Shown here: piece after piece, positions 48,622 through 60,917 of the stretch
How positions within the stretch are numbered: position 1 is the first letter of the stretch
Layout of the letters: each line of letters opens with the position of its first letter
DNA from: Nitzschia sp. DOCU1
Lineage: Eukaryota > Bacillariophyta > Bacillariophyceae > Bacillariales > Bacillariaceae
Direction of reading: 5' to 3'
Assembly (NCBI GenBank): GCA_951394045.1
Contig: OX595994.1
Span: 1,488,001-1,552,000 of the forward strand
Length of the DNA stretch: 64,000 nucleotides
Translations under genes and position numbers: made by a program
Notes under the pieces: generated by a model
The model's database searches: none
Told to the model about the DNA's origin: nothing
The model's input: only the letters and a program-made list of their open reading frames with translations

Positions 48622-49909
48622 ATGTCCATAGTATGAATTTTGCAGGACAAATGTCCAGCAGACATATGCCCGTGACTCGATAAGTTTGAACATCCAATAG
48701 ACTGACTCGAGCACTTTGGGCAACAGTCAATTGAGTCACAAACGCTTTCACCTCGCACCATGTCGATTTTCGGATGTTACTACTACTACGTTGACGATGA
48801 CGAGACAACGCCAATGATATTATTAGGTATTATAGATACTCATTACTGGTGCTACTACTCATTACAACTAGTTCTGTTTGCCGACCTCAGATTTTGCAAT
48901 TAGCTGGCTCAATCAATGCAAAAAAGACGTCGCCTGTAAAGTTGCCGTTTTCCAAGGCAGGACCCGATAATCAATGCTGGTTTGAATAGGGTAGCTATTG
49001 TGTCATGCTTCTGACAACGACATTTGGGTTGAAACGACGTTGATCCGAAAACGGTCGCCAATCGGGATTGATTGGAGGCCACCGCCTCCATCATTGAGGG
49101 CCAAATAGCGTCGTGCCCCCTCGGAATCATGCGCATGCAACAATAGGAGACTCGATTCATTTCCTGCCACAGGCGTGCATTGTAGCATTCCACTATTACT
49201 AGCGAAGAAAGGAACTGAACCTGACTGCGGCCATTTGCACCTTGGAGAAGGTATCATCAACGATGACGGGATAGCAAGCGTTTGAATTTTGCTTTCCAGC
49301 GCCCAAAAGAGGCAAAAGGCACCAAGAATTCTCTCGTTGCTCTCTCGTTGCACAACGCCATGAAATCCATCGCATCTTTTTCGTCGCCCATCATGCTGAA
49401 GTTTCGCGACTTGCCCTAGCCAGAAGCAGGACACTTCGATTGTGGTAGTAACCCTGGTTGTGCCGCCACGACGGGTTGGTTGTTGTAGAGCCTTGTGTCC
49501 CGAGAATCAGCATCAAAATCTTCCTTTCCGCTCGGCACAGCTTAATCATTTTCCTTTCTTTGTTCGATGGGAGTGGTGGGAGTGATGGTGGCATCAGGGT
49601 AAGCTATGATTGAGTTGAATGTTTCAAAAATGAAATGATCATGACGACGGTCGGTAGGATATCGATATCCTTTGGAGAAGATGAAAGCGGCCGATCACGG
49701 GAGGTGCGCGCAGGTCATTGAAAAAGTGAGTCATTGGAGTCCAAAATCGAATGGAGGACATTTGTCCTGTGAAGTTCTAATGATCGTTCGAATGATCAAA
49801 TTAGCGCTATTTTACATAGGGGGAAATTTGATCAGACAAACTTTTCCGGGACATTTTGTCCTGCATCTCTCGTGTGGATCACGGATTGTTGTCCCGTAAA
49901 GGTAAGCTA
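48622..49909. repeat. Array unit 3 (long)
   Basis: 1,288 bp with the 27-bp segment near 49520. Confidence 0.95.
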
Positions 49910-51170
49910 ATGTCCATAGTATGAATTTTGCAGGACAAATGTCCAGCAGACATATGCCCGTGACTCGATAAGTTTGAACATCCAATAGACTGACTCGAGC
50001 ACTTTGGGCAACAGTCAATTGAGTCACAAACGCTTTCACCTCGCACCATGTCGATTTTCGGATGTTACTACTACTACGTTGACGATGACGAGACAACGCC
50101 AATGATATTATTAGGTATTATAGATACTCATTACTGGTGCTACTACTCATTACAACTAGTTCTGTTTGCCGACCTCAGATTTTGCAATTAGCTGGCTCAA
50201 TCAATGCAAAAAAGACGTCGCCTGTAAAGTTGCCGTTTTCCAAGGCAGGACCCGATAATCAATGCTGGTTTGAATAGGGTAGCTATTGTGTCATGCTTCT
50301 GACAACGACATTTGGGTTGAAACGACGTTGATCCGAAAACGGTCGCCAATCGGGATTGATTGGAGGCCACCGCCTCCATCATTGAGGGCCAAATAGCGTC
50401 GTGCCCCCTCGGAATCATGCGCATGCAACAATAGGAGACTCGATTCATTTCCTGCCACAGGCGTGCATTGTAGCATTCCACTATTACTAGCGAAGAAAGG
50501 AACTGAACCTGACTGCGGCCATTTGCACCTTGGAGAAGGTATCATCAACGATGACGGGATAGCAAGCGTTTGAATTTTGCTTTCCAGCGCCCAAAAGAGG
50601 CAAAAGGCACCAAGAATTCTCTCGTTGCTCTCTCGTTGCACAACGCCATGAAATCCATCGCATCTTTTTCGTCGCCCATCATGCTGAAGTTTCGCGACTT
50701 GCCCTAGCCAGAAGCAGGACACTTCGATTGTGGTAGTAACCCTGGTTGTGCCGCCACGACGGGTTGGTTGTTGTAGAGCCTTGTGTCCCGAGAATCAGCA
50801 TCAAAATCATTTTCCTTTCTTTGTTCGATGGGAGTGGTGGGAGTGATGGTGGCATCAGGGTAAGCTATGATTGAGTTGAATGTTTCAAAAATGAAATGAT
50901 CATGACGACGGTCGGTAGGATATCGATATCCTTTGGAGAAGATGAAAGCGGCCGATCACGGGAGGTGCGCGCAGGTCATTGAAAAAGTGAGTCATTGGAG
51001 TCCAAAATCGAATGGAGGACATTTGTCCTGTGAAGTTCTAATGATCGTTCGAATGATCAAATTAGCGCTATTTTACATAGGGGGAAATTTGATCAGACAA
51101 ACTTTTCCGGGACATTTTGTCCTGCATCTCTCGTGTGGATCACGGATTGTTGTCCCGTAAAGGTAAGCTA
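49910..51170. repeat. Array unit 4 (short)
   Basis: 1,261 bp; lacks the 27-bp segment, as in unit 2. Confidence 0.95.
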
Positions 51171-52458
51171 ATGTCCATAGTATGAATTTTGCAGGACAAA
51201 TGTCCAGCAGACATATGCCCGTGACTCGATAAGTTTGAACATCCAATAGACTGACTCGAGCACTTTGGGCAACAGTCAATTGAGTCACAAACGCTTTCAC
51301 CTCGCACCATGTCGATTTTCGGATGTTACTACTACTACGTTGACGATGACGAGACAACGCCAATGATATTATTAGGTATTATAGATACTCATTACTGGTG
51401 CTACTACTCATTACAACTAGTTCTGTTTGCCGACCTCAGATTTTGCAATTAGCTGGCTCAATCAATGCAAAAAAGACGTCGCCTGTAAAGTTGCCGTTTT
51501 CCAAGGCAGGACCCGATAATCAATGCTGGTTTGAATAGGGTAGCTATTGTGTCATGCTTCTGACAACGACATTTGGGTTGAAACGACGTTGATCCAAAAA
51601 CGGTCGCCAATCGGGATTGATTGGAGGCCACCGCCTCCATCATTGAGGGCCAAATAGCGTCGTGCCCCCTCGGAATCATGCGCATGCAACAATAGGAGAC
51701 TCGATTCATTTCCTGCCACAGGCGTGCATTGTAGCATTCCACTATTACTAGCGAAGAAAGGAACTGAACCTGACTGCGGCCATTTGCACCTTGGAGAAGG
51801 TATCATCAACGATGACGGGATAGCAAGCGTTTGAATTTTGCTTTCCAGCGCCCAAAAGAGGCAAAAGGCACCAAGAATTCTCTCGTTGCTCTCTCGTTGC
51901 ACAACGCCATGAAATCCATCGCATCTTTTTCGTCGCCCATCATGCTGAAGTTTCGCGACTTGCCCTAGCCAGAAGCAGGACACTTCGATTGTGGTAGTAA
52001 CCCTGGTTGTGCCGCCACGACGGGTTGGTTGTTGTAGAGCCTTGTGTCCCGAGAATCAGCATCAAAATCTTCCTTTCCGCTCGGCACAGCTTAATCATTT
52101 TCCTTTCTTTGTTCGATGGGAGTGGTGGGAGTGATGGTGGCATCAGGGTAAGCTATGATTGAGTTGAATGTTTCAAAAATGAAATGATCATGACGACGGT
52201 CGGTAGGATATCGATATCCTTTGGAGAAGATGAAAGCGGCCGATCACGGGAGGTGCGCGCAGGTCATTGAAAAAGTGAGTCATTGGAGTCCAAAATCGAA
52301 TGGAGGACATTTGTCCTGTGAAGTTCTAATGATCGTTCGAATGATCAAATTAGCGCTATTTTACATAGGGGGAAATTTGATCAGACAAACTTTTCCGGGA
52401 CATTTTGTCCTGCATCTCTCGTGTGGATCACGGATTGTTGTCCCGTAAAGGTAAGCTA
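51171..52458. repeat. Array unit 5 (long)
   Basis: 1,288 bp; carries a private G-to-A change near 51596 (GATCCAAAAACGG instead of GATCCGAAAACGG). Confidence 0.95.
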
Positions 52459-53746
52459 ATGTCCATAGTATGAATTTTGCAGGACAAATGTCCAGCAGAC
52501 ATATGCCCGTGACTCGATAAGTTTGAACATCCAATAGACTGACTCGAGCACTTTGGGCAACAGTCAATTGAGTCACAAACGCTTTCACCTCGCACCATGT
52601 CGATTTTCGGATGTTACTACTACTACGTTGACGATGACGAGACAACGCCAATGATATTATTAGGTATTATAGATACTCATTACTGGTGCTACTACTCATT
52701 ACAACTAGTTCTGTTTGCCGACCTCAGATTTTGCAATTAGCTGGCTCAATCAATGCAAAAAAGACGTCGCCTGTAAAGTTGCCGTTTTCCAAGGCAGGAC
52801 CCGATAATCAATGCTGGTTTGAATAGGGTAGCTATTGTGTCATGCTTCTGACAACGACATTTGGGTTGAAACGACGTTGATCCGAAAACGGTCGCCAATC
52901 GGGATTGATTGGAGGCCACCGCCTCCATCATTGAGGGCCAAATAGCGTCGTGCCCCCTCGGAATCATGCGCATGCAACAATAGGAGACTCGATTCATTTC
53001 CTGCCACAGGCGTGCATTGTAGCATTCCACTATTACTAGCGAAGAAAGGAACTGAACCTGACTGCGGCCATTTGCACCTTGGAGAAGGTATCATCAACGA
53101 TGACGGGATAGCAAGCGTTTGAATTTTGCTTTCCAGCGCCCAAAAGAGGCAAAAGGCACCAAGAATTCTCTCGTTGCTCTCTCGTTGCACAACGCCATGA
53201 AATCCATCGCATCTTTTTCGTCGCCCATCATGCTGAAGTTTCGCGACTTGCCCTAGCCAGAAGCAGGACACTTCGATTGTGGTAGTAACCCTGGTTGTGC
53301 CGCCACGACGGGTTGGTTGTTGTAGAGCCTTGTGTCCCGAGAATCAGCATCAAAATCTTCCTTTCCGCTCGGCACAGCTTAATCATTTTCCTTTCTTTGT
53401 TCGATGGGAGTGGTGGGAGTGATGGTGGCATCAGGGTAAGCTATGATTGAGTTGAATGTTTCAAAAATGAAATGATCATGACGACGGTCGGTAGGATATC
53501 GATATCCTTTGGAGAAGATGAAAGCGGCCGATCACGGGAGGTGCGCGCAGGTCATTGAAAAAGTGAGTCATTGGAGTCCAAAATCGAATGGAGGACATTT
53601 GTCCTGTGAAGTTCTAATGATCGTTCGAATGATCAAATTAGCGCTATTTTACATAGGGGGAAATTTGATCAGACAAACTTTTCCGGGACATTTTGTCCTG
53701 CATCTCTCGTGTGGATCACGGATTGTTGTCCCGTAAAGGTAAGCTA
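52459..53746. repeat. Array unit 6 (long)
   Basis: 1,288 bp; ends at GTAAAGGTAAGCTA, after which unique sequence starts. Confidence 0.95.
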
Positions 53747-54004
53747 ATGCTTTTTAGTAACTGATGAGACGCTCTCTCACCCACAATAATTGTAAATCGG
53801 CAAGATGGGCATATATCGGAAAACCGCTAGCGGTCGTTAGCGATCCAAGGCCAGAAATTTCTCTAGATTTTAGCGTGACGATGCTATCGCCAAGAACAAA
53901 AAGTGCGATACCACCATCATTAGGCTTCGACGACACTCAGTGGAGCTGGATCCATCTCTTGGACGTGATTGTCGTCGTATGTCGACAGAAACCAAGAGCA
54001 AACG

Positions 54005-57000
54005 ATGTGGAACCCCTTTGGCAACAATGACATCGAAAGCCAGCAATACCACAAAGGGCATTATCCATTTTTCCAACCCGACGATGAAATCTCGGCATAT
54101 GCGGAGGTAAGATTGCAGAAAGAAACTTGGGGTGCTTTTCGATGTAGCTGAGAATTCCACCACGTCCTTTTCTATGTTGAATAATACATTCGTAATATTT
54201 TAGGCGTGGAGACTTCTAGGAACGTACATCGACTGCACTGACGACGGAGACGATGAAAGGGAGGAAGTTGACGACAACAATAACCAGATTCCAACGTGTA
54301 GCCGATGGTGGCTTTTTGCTGCGGTAAGTGGAACGTCCAAGAAACGCAAATTGTGATGCACCCGTTTCTTACAGCTTGTTGTGAATTGTACGCTAGTACA
54401 TCGACGAGAATCATTCTGGCAATGGCTTCAAAGAGTATCAATACTTGGACACAAGCACTGGAGAATGGATCGAAGTATGTGATCTCGCTGATACTAGTCA
54501 ACGATGCAAAAGAATGGATTGTCATGAGCCTGGCACACATTTAACCCAAATCGGGGTCTACAAAATAAAACAAGAAGATGGTGACTTCTTTGATCAACTT
54601 TTCAAGCATGAAGGATACTGTGTTTGGGATGATGACCAATACGAATTCATGAAAGATGCCGCAGATATGATGCCTCGGGGGTGCACGAGTACTGAACTCA
54701 TGGACTCAGCTGGAAACGAAGTTTACTATGATATGATGCCACTCGAATTCGGGAAACAGACTGTAGGTCTTTATTCCGACCCATCCTGCATTCACAGTAA
54801 GAGTCAGACAGAATCTGACTATCTGTGGTCGACTTTCAGCGAAGCAGATGATTTGTACTCCCAGATAACAGTGTGGGAAAAGGCTATGGATGTGTTTCGC
54901 GTTTGCCAACCTTGCATTGCCTATAATCTGCCGAATGTTGCTGAGGCTTACCCGTCTCGAAGTGATAGTTCGTTGTCGCGGAAGCTGGACCAAGATCAAG
55001 ACGACCCTTTCTATTGCTACGACCACGCCGGATACGAAAATGTTAATCAGGTACGTCGATGCTACTACACGTGGTGAATATAATTGAATGAAAATGCGTC
55101 TGACGCTTGCTATCTTGCGTTTAGTGTTACAAATTCGCCACGAAAACAGACATGAAGAGGGCGACAATCGCTGACTTGCAGATTGCCGCTGCCCAGAGAA
55201 CTATACTTTCCGTTGACTATGAAGGTATTGCGTTTGGGATGAAACCTGCTAAAGTTGGATTGATGCCAGAGAAACAGATCAAATACGCGTGGATTGTTCT
55301 TGATGTGGCCATGGCGGTCTTTGGGTTGGCGTTTTTGAACTTGCTCGTTATTTGGTGCAGAGCACGGTGCATTGTCAAGAGGCGCGTTGTCAAGAGGCCT
55401 CTGTACTTGCGCCGTAATCGACTCATTAGAAACATGGATCCCGAATCTCTATTGGACAAAACAAAAAAATCGTTGGACAAACATGACGAAGGCAAATGGA
55501 AAGAATACGACTATGCTTCCTCCATCACATCGGTTTCGTCGGAAGGAGGACAAGGCGCGGAACCGCTTGGTATGGACCGTCATCATGACGAAAAGAGGGA
55601 AGAGGTGCTGTTGAAGAGAGATGCATCGAGTGAGGTGGTACTAAATAAGAGTATGTTGCCTCCGATGGGTGAAGATCGTAAACACAACGAAGCGGAGGAG
55701 ACCACTGGTGAGGCTACGATTGGCCAACCGCACAATTTTAACACGACGAGTAGTAGATTTTGGGGCCTTTTTGCACGATGGCCAGCCAGCCCCAAAAGTG
55801 AACAGAGTCCAGCAGCTCCAAACGCCTTACCAAGGGCAAGTCCAGTCGAGAAGCGTCCCCTCGTCATCAAAGCGACTAGTTTTGAACAGAAGGAAGAAGT
55901 GTCGCGGAAAGCAGATGAGTCCGAAGAGGTGGCACACAAACTCCCGTTAACCTCCATGGGTCATGGCGATCGTCAAAAAGATGACAAGGAGAAAGTGATC
56001 AAAGTGGCTCCTGGCTTGACGGATGATCAAAGCGGCGAACCCGCAGAGCAAAACAGAACCGATTCAACGAGCCTTCAATTGGCCTCTACTACGCCGAAGG
56101 GTAGTAGACGGTTTCTAAAGCTTTTTGAAAAACGGCCAGCCTCACCAATGCGGATGCGACCTCGTTCTCCTAGTCCAGTCACAAAAAGTGATGACAAAAA
56201 GGTTGCTCTCGGTTCTCCAAGCAGTACCAAACAACTTGAAAGTCCTCAACACACACACAGCCCTGCAGGACCAACGTTGAACTCCACAATCCAAGATGAG
56301 AGCAGACTGAGGCGGTATTTCTCACCAAGAAGGAACGAAACAACCCCGCATTCTCCCAGTCCTAGTAGGTGGCAAAATGCTTTCAGAAAATCGGGCGGAT
56401 TTTGGAGTACGTCGAAACCACAGGAGAGCAGCGTTCCCACAAAGCCAGACGAGAGTCCCGTCGGAAACACAAAGCCAGAGGAGAGTCCCGTCGGAAATGT
56501 TTCGATTTCAAACTCCTCGTACAGCAGCTTCAGTCGAAGCTCTAACTCCTCCAACAGCACCTCCAGTCGAAGCTCTGACTCCTCGTACAGCAGCTCAAGT
56601 CGAAGCTCTAACTCCTCGTACAGCAGCGGAAGCAGAATCATCAGGGCACCCACATTCCCCGACCGTGAACAGCAAAGGCAGAGCCCTAGCTCACCTCCAC
56701 GAAGGATGGGCAGTCCTATCGGAAGTAGTACCAAGGTGCACTTGAACAACCCGGTAAGGCGGCAGGGTCCTACTATTAGTAGGTCACCTGCTGGTACCGG
56801 CAGTCCTCCCACCACTCGTAGAGGCCGTTCCACCACAAACGCTTCCACCCAGCAGCAGGGACCAACGAAAAGTCCAACTACCAGCCCATTGTCGCCAAGA
56901 CAGCTCAGTCCCACCAGGGAGAATTCTAAGCCACACCCGTACAGCTATAAACGAAAAACCCCGAGCAGCCCGACTTCCAAACATCGAGGAACAAGAATGC

Positions 57001-57506
57001 CCACCCACAGCAGCACAACCGCAGCACGTTCTCCGAGTCCAACAAAGAATAGGGGTACAAACAGTCCTGTCAAACGACAATCGTCGTCTCCGTATGCACG
57101 CGGATCGTTTGATCATCCACAACAACGACAACGATCACCTGCTAGTTCTCTCAAACGACAATCGTCTCCTCCGTATGTACGTGGATCGTTGGATCATCTA
57201 CAAAAACAACGATCACCGGCTGGTTCCCCTTCGCGTCGCAGCCCAGTAAAACCACCACAACGACTTCGTTCCGTTCGAAGAGAAGAAGAGATTCGTTCCA
57301 GATCGCCTACAAGGAAAACGGAACGCATCATTTCTGCTCCAATCAAGTATGGTAGCCCTGGACGTCAATCGACAAAAACATCCTCTCCGACCCGCCGCCA
57401 GCATCTACTGGAGGACGAAGAACAACGCCAGATCCGAAACGATCTGCTTCGCGCCGAAAGAGCGTTACTGCTTTCCGATTTTCCAGACCAGAGGATGAGG
57501 AAGTAA
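54005..57506 (+). CDS. Single-pass membrane protein with Cys-rich N-part and RS/SP-rich tail
   Basis: Four exons (54005-54106, 54204-54323, 54397-55050, 55125-57506), all phase 0, give 1,085 residues. The N-part (1 to about 345) is acidic, Trp/Tyr/Cys-rich (GHYPFFQPDDEISAYAEAWR, YIDENHSGNGFKEYQYLDTS, HEGYCVWDDDQYEFM). It matches the look of diatom extracellular proteins I have seen without an assigned function. A membrane helix lies at about 347-370 (YAWIVLDVAMAVFGLAFLNL), followed by a basic stop-transfer (RRVVKRPLYLRRNR). The long tail is disordered, with a run of Ser-Arg/Ser-Tyr repeats (bases ~56500-56640) and many SP and RSP motifs, so it is likely heavily phosphorylated. No signal peptide is seen at the chosen start; an upstream exon is probably missing. 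The tandem array ends 258 bases upstream. Confidence 0.8.
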
Positions 57507-57868
57507 ATCATGACAATAGCATATTACTTGCAAGAATACTAGTAAACTTTGGTTATGGATGATGAATAATAGCCGACAACAAACCGTATCCGAAAAGGAA
57601 TCGTAGCTACCGGTAGCTGTTGACACCTTAGTTTGGCTAATAGATTGGGGCAAAATGGCGGGAAGAAGCTAAATAAATACTTAGCGATTGCGCGCCGGAC
57701 GAGCCATTATCCCATCACCGCGTCATCAACCGCCCGAAGTCCATCATCAACGAAAGATCTTCTCCAATTCCTTTTCGATCCCCCAACGCGTTTGTGCTCT
57801 ATCGGCCATCATCGGCTTCGCATTTACTTCATATACTTTCCTTTCCTATTAACACTGCTACTACTACC
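57507..57868. promoter_or_regulatory. Fumarase upstream region, 0.36 kb
   Basis: A plus-strand frame continuous with fumarase is open from 57794 but has no earlier ATG. No other element recognised. Confidence 0.45.
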
Positions 57869-59632
57869 ATGCATTGCATTGCTCGTCATTGTTTTCGGCA
57901 ACCACGCCATCAGCTGTGGTCTCGCTGTGCCACTGCTATGACAACAGCGTCCAAGGCGGCCAAGCCGACCGTCGGCGGTTCTGGTCATTCTGCTCGGTAC
58001 ATGTCTGGATATGAGTACTCGCCGCTCTTTCAATCCAACATCCATGACCATGTTACCGAATATACTCAGCTCTTGGATGAGACCGCAGTAGAAACTCAGA
58101 CCATCAATGGTCAAGAATTCTTGAAGGTTTCTCCAGAGGCAATGAAAGTTTTAAGTGAACAAGCCTTTGGAGACATTGCTCACTTGTTAAGGCCGGCACA
58201 TTTGCAACAACTCCGAAACATTTTGGATGACAAGGAAGCTTCGGCGAACGACAAGTTTGTTGCCCTGGAGTTGCTCAAAAATGCCAATATTGCGTCGGGT
58301 CGTATTCTGCCAGGCTGTCAAGATACCGGCACGGCCATTGTCCTGGGTAAAAAGGGTCATTTAGTGTTGACTGATGGAAATGACGAGGCCTATCTAAGTG
58401 AAGGTGCCTATCAAGCCTACCATAAATTGAATTTGCGATATTCCCAAGTCGCTCCGCTGGACATGTTTACCGAAAAGAATACGGGCAACAACATGCCGGC
58501 ACAAATTGATCTCTTTGCCTCCAAAGGCTCGGAATACAAATTCATGTTTATTGCCAAGGGTGGGGGTTCTGCCAACAAGACGTTTTTGTATCAGCAAACC
58601 AAGGCGCTTCTCAATGAGGGTTCGTTAGAGACGTTTCTAGAGAAGAATATCAAAACAATTGGTACCAGTGCATGCCCGCCGTATCACTTGGCCATTGTCA
58701 TTGGTGGACTCAGCGCTGAACTCAACTTGAAAACGGTGAAACTAGCTTCGACCAAATACTATGACGATTTGCCAACCGAAGGAGATGCCAAGACGGGCAG
58801 AGCCTTTCGGGATACCAAGTGGGAAGAGTACATTCTGAACATGACTCGCAAACTTGGAATTGGAGCACAATTCGGAGGAAAGTACTTTTGCCATGATGTG
58901 CGGGTCATTCGTTTGCCGCGCCATGGTGCTAGCTGTCCCGTAGGTATGGGAGTGTCCTGCAGTGCCGACCGACAAGTCTTGGGAAAGATTACAAAGAAGG
59001 GTGTCTTTATCGAACAGCTCGAAAAGGATGTTTCGAAATACTTGCCTGAGGTTACGCCGGACGATCTTACGGATGATGTTGTCCAAATTGACATGAACAC
59101 CATGTCCATGGACGAACTTCGAAGCAAGCTTAGTCAATACCCGATTCGAACCCGACTTTCCTTGACGGGTACCATTGTGGTGGCACGTGATATTGCGCAC
59201 GCCAAGCTGTTGAAGAGGATTCAAGACGGGGAGGGTTTGCCGGACTATGCCAAGAATCACATTATCTACTACGCCGGCCCCGCCAAGACACCAGAAGGCT
59301 ACGCATCGGGAAGTTTTGGTCCCACTACAGCGGGTCGTATGGATGCCTACGTGGATACCTTTATGGAAAACGGTGGATCCTTTGTCACGTTGGCCAAAGG
59401 AAATCGTTCCAAGGACGTGACGCGAGCTTGCAAGAAGCATGGGGGATTCTACTTGGGATCCATTGGAGGTCCTGCCGCCATCCTGGCGAAGAACTGCATC
59501 AAAAATGTACAAGTCTTGGATAACGAAGAAGATGGGATGGAAGCTGTGTGGAAGATTGACGTGGAAAACTTCCCGGCCTTTATCGTCGTCGACGACAAGG
59601 GAGAGGACTTTTTCCAAGAATGGCTTGGTTAA
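57869..59632 (+). CDS. Class I fumarate hydratase, iron-sulfur type
   Basis: 587 residues, single exon, ATG at 57869. The N-terminus ([20 protein letters not shown]) is basic and lacks acidic residues, so it is probably a mitochondrial presequence. The class I fumarase core follows, with [50 protein letters not shown] and [16 protein letters not shown]. The cysteines in GCQDTG, TSACPP and GASCPVG are the [4Fe-4S] ligands expected for this class. C-terminal motifs are [20 protein letters not shown] and [10 protein letters not shown]. It interconverts fumarate and malate in the TCA cycle. Class I enzymes are oxygen-sensitive and typical of many protists and bacteria. Confidence 0.94.
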   Translation: MHCIARHCFRQPRHQLWSRCATAMTTASKAAKPTVGGSGHSARYMSGYEYSPLFQSNIHDHVTEYTQLLDETAVETQTINGQEFLKVSPEAMKVLSEQAFGDIAHLLRPAHLQQLRNILDDKEASANDKFVALELLKNANIASGRILPGCQDTGTAIVLGKKGHLVLTDGNDEAYLSEGAYQAYHKLNLRYSQVAPLDMFTEKNTGNNMPAQIDLFASKGSEYKFMFIAKGGGSANKTFLYQQTKALLNEGSLETFLEKNIKTIGTSACPPYHLAIVIGGLSAELNLKTVKLASTKYYDDLPTEGDAKTGRAFRDTKWEEYILNMTRKLGIGAQFGGKYFCHDVRVIRLPRHGASCPVGMGVSCSADRQVLGKITKKGVFIEQLEKDVSKYLPEVTPDDLTDDVVQIDMNTMSMDELRSKLSQYPIRTRLSLTGTIVVARDIAHAKLLKRIQDGEGLPDYAKNHIIYYAGPAKTPEGYASGSFGPTTAGRMDAYVDTFMENGGSFVTLAKGNRSKDVTRACKKHGGFYLGSIGGPAAILAKNCIKNVQVLDNEEDGMEAVWKIDVENFPAFIVVDDKGEDFFQEWLG

Positions 59633-59874
59633 GCGGCCGAGAAACATGTGAGCTCGAAACTTCTCGGAATCATAACTAGTCATATAGATAGAAACCATAG
59701 TTGATGCAAAGCAGGAAACGCGGCCTCGAATAGTAGCTACCATTGGAATCTATTCTTTCCATCGTTCCCGACTAAGCTGACTGATCAGAATTTGGCGGGA
59801 GACTTCGCGAGTGTGAAACGAGACCTCGCACACACACGTCACTCCGTAAAAACGCCAAGAACCCCCCATTCGTG

Positions 59875-60792
59875 ATGTTTCAAAGAACACAACAACCAAC
59901 CAAAGATGGAAGACAGATAAAACCATTTCTTTCCTCGAAATCCGACGATTATCTTTTGAAACTAATAGTATCGATGCTTTTTCTTTCACAGCAGGCGTAT
60001 GCAGCGGCGATGGGTTCTGCCATGTTGGCGACCTCGGCCCTTTTACCACTTGAGCTTCCCTCCGACCCATTGCCCACAATTGCAACCCAAATTGTTCATT
60101 CCCGCCCAAGCCATTCCGTCGCGGCATCCAGTCCCACAGAAAACTATCTTCCACGGCGGCTTTACCCAGGTACATATGGTGAATTCTGTGGTCCAACTCC
60201 AGAAGTCGAAGTCAAGCAGGCTTGCGCGGTCCATGGATGGCATGGCGACAAGCCCAAGGATCGTGTGGATGAAGCTTGCGAGCTCCACGACATTGCCTAC
60301 TGCAAGTGCGAAGACGAATTGATTGCAAGGCGGAAAGCTGTTGTGGAGGAAATTCCACTTCTATCGTCAATGACGGCTCTACGCTTTGCCACAAAACCAG
60401 CCTTGGAGCGGGCTGCCCCGGTAGACAAGGAGTACTTTGCTTGCATCAACAAAGCAGATCGCCAAATCATTACAACAGGTATTCAAGTCAGAAGTGAACT
60501 ACAAAGGACTGGATGCTCCACTGATCCTGCACTTTCCTGGTTCTGCGATATTGGTCAAGGAACTCTCGGAGTTTTTGAGAATGTAAATCTGGAGATTTTC
60601 TTGCGTGACTTGGATTTTGACGACCAGCCGAATCAAAAGGTTCCATTAAAGGAACTAGAACGACGAAGACAATTGGATCTTCGAGCTGAACTGCAACGGG
60701 GAAAGAGTCTCGCCGATGCCGTGTCCTCGGGTCCGGTGCAAGAAGACGAGCATTTGATGTTAGAACGGCTTCTTGGGGGAGATGGATACTAG
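59875..60792 (+). CDS. Phospholipase A2-like protein with N-terminal hydrophobic segment
   Basis: 305 residues from the ATG at 59875. The first ~30 residues are polar. A hydrophobic stretch follows (YLLKLIVSMLFLSQQAYAAA, about 26-45), which could be a signal anchor; an internal Met there could be the true start of a signal peptide. The core has YGEFCGPTPEVE (calcium-loop-like YGxxCGP) and DEACELHDIAYCKC (about 132-145), with the H138-D139 pair expected of secreted-type PLA2 enzymes (C-x-x-H-D). About 10 cysteines suggest an oxidising compartment. A PLA2-like fold is likely and esterase activity plausible. The long linker and C-terminal helical region (ELERRRQLDLRAELQRGKSL) are unrecognised. 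Confidence 0.75.
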   Translation: MFQRTQQPTKDGRQIKPFLSSKSDDYLLKLIVSMLFLSQQAYAAAMGSAMLATSALLPLELPSDPLPTIATQIVHSRPSHSVAASSPTENYLPRRLYPGTYGEFCGPTPEVEVKQACAVHGWHGDKPKDRVDEACELHDIAYCKCEDELIARRKAVVEEIPLLSSMTALRFATKPALERAAPVDKEYFACINKADRQIITTGIQVRSELQRTGCSTDPALSWFCDIGQGTLGVFENVNLEIFLRDLDFDDQPNQKVPLKELERRRQLDLRAELQRGKSLADAVSSGPVQEDEHLMLERLLGGDGY

Positions 60793-60917
60793 GCGCTGGC
60801 ATTTTGCAACGTCGACGGTTCAGGTCAAATTCGCTCTCAAGTTTTTGCAAGTGAGGATAACGCTACAAGCGAGAGCAAAGTGCACATGTTCAGTCATCAC
60901 GAGATAAAAGCTAGCTA

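Larger units (their letters stand above)
46073..53746. repeat. Tandem array of six ~1.27-kb near-identical units
   Basis: Six head-to-tail units fill 7,674 bp: 46073-47360, 47361-48621, 48622-49909, 49910-51170, 51171-52458 and 52459-53746. Four are 1,288 bp (L) and two are 1,261 bp (S), in the order L-S-L-S-L-L. The difference is one 27-bp segment. Otherwise I noticed one substitution, G to A near 51596 in unit 5. Each unit has several open frames but no recognised domain, rRNA, tRNA or transposase. It has a cluster of palindromes near its right end. The near-identity implies very recent amplification or active homogenisation. Array copy number in an assembly may be wrong. Confidence 0.97.

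Noticed and set aside
46073..53746. CRISPR array, rDNA or LTR-retrotransposon interpretation of the tandem array
   Set aside because: Units are over 1.2 kb with no short repeat-spacer pattern, no rRNA similarity, no reverse transcriptase, and no terminal repeats or target-site duplication visible.
58742..59743. 333-codon frame antisense to fumarase
   Set aside because: Shadow of a strongly conserved gene; no domain of its own.
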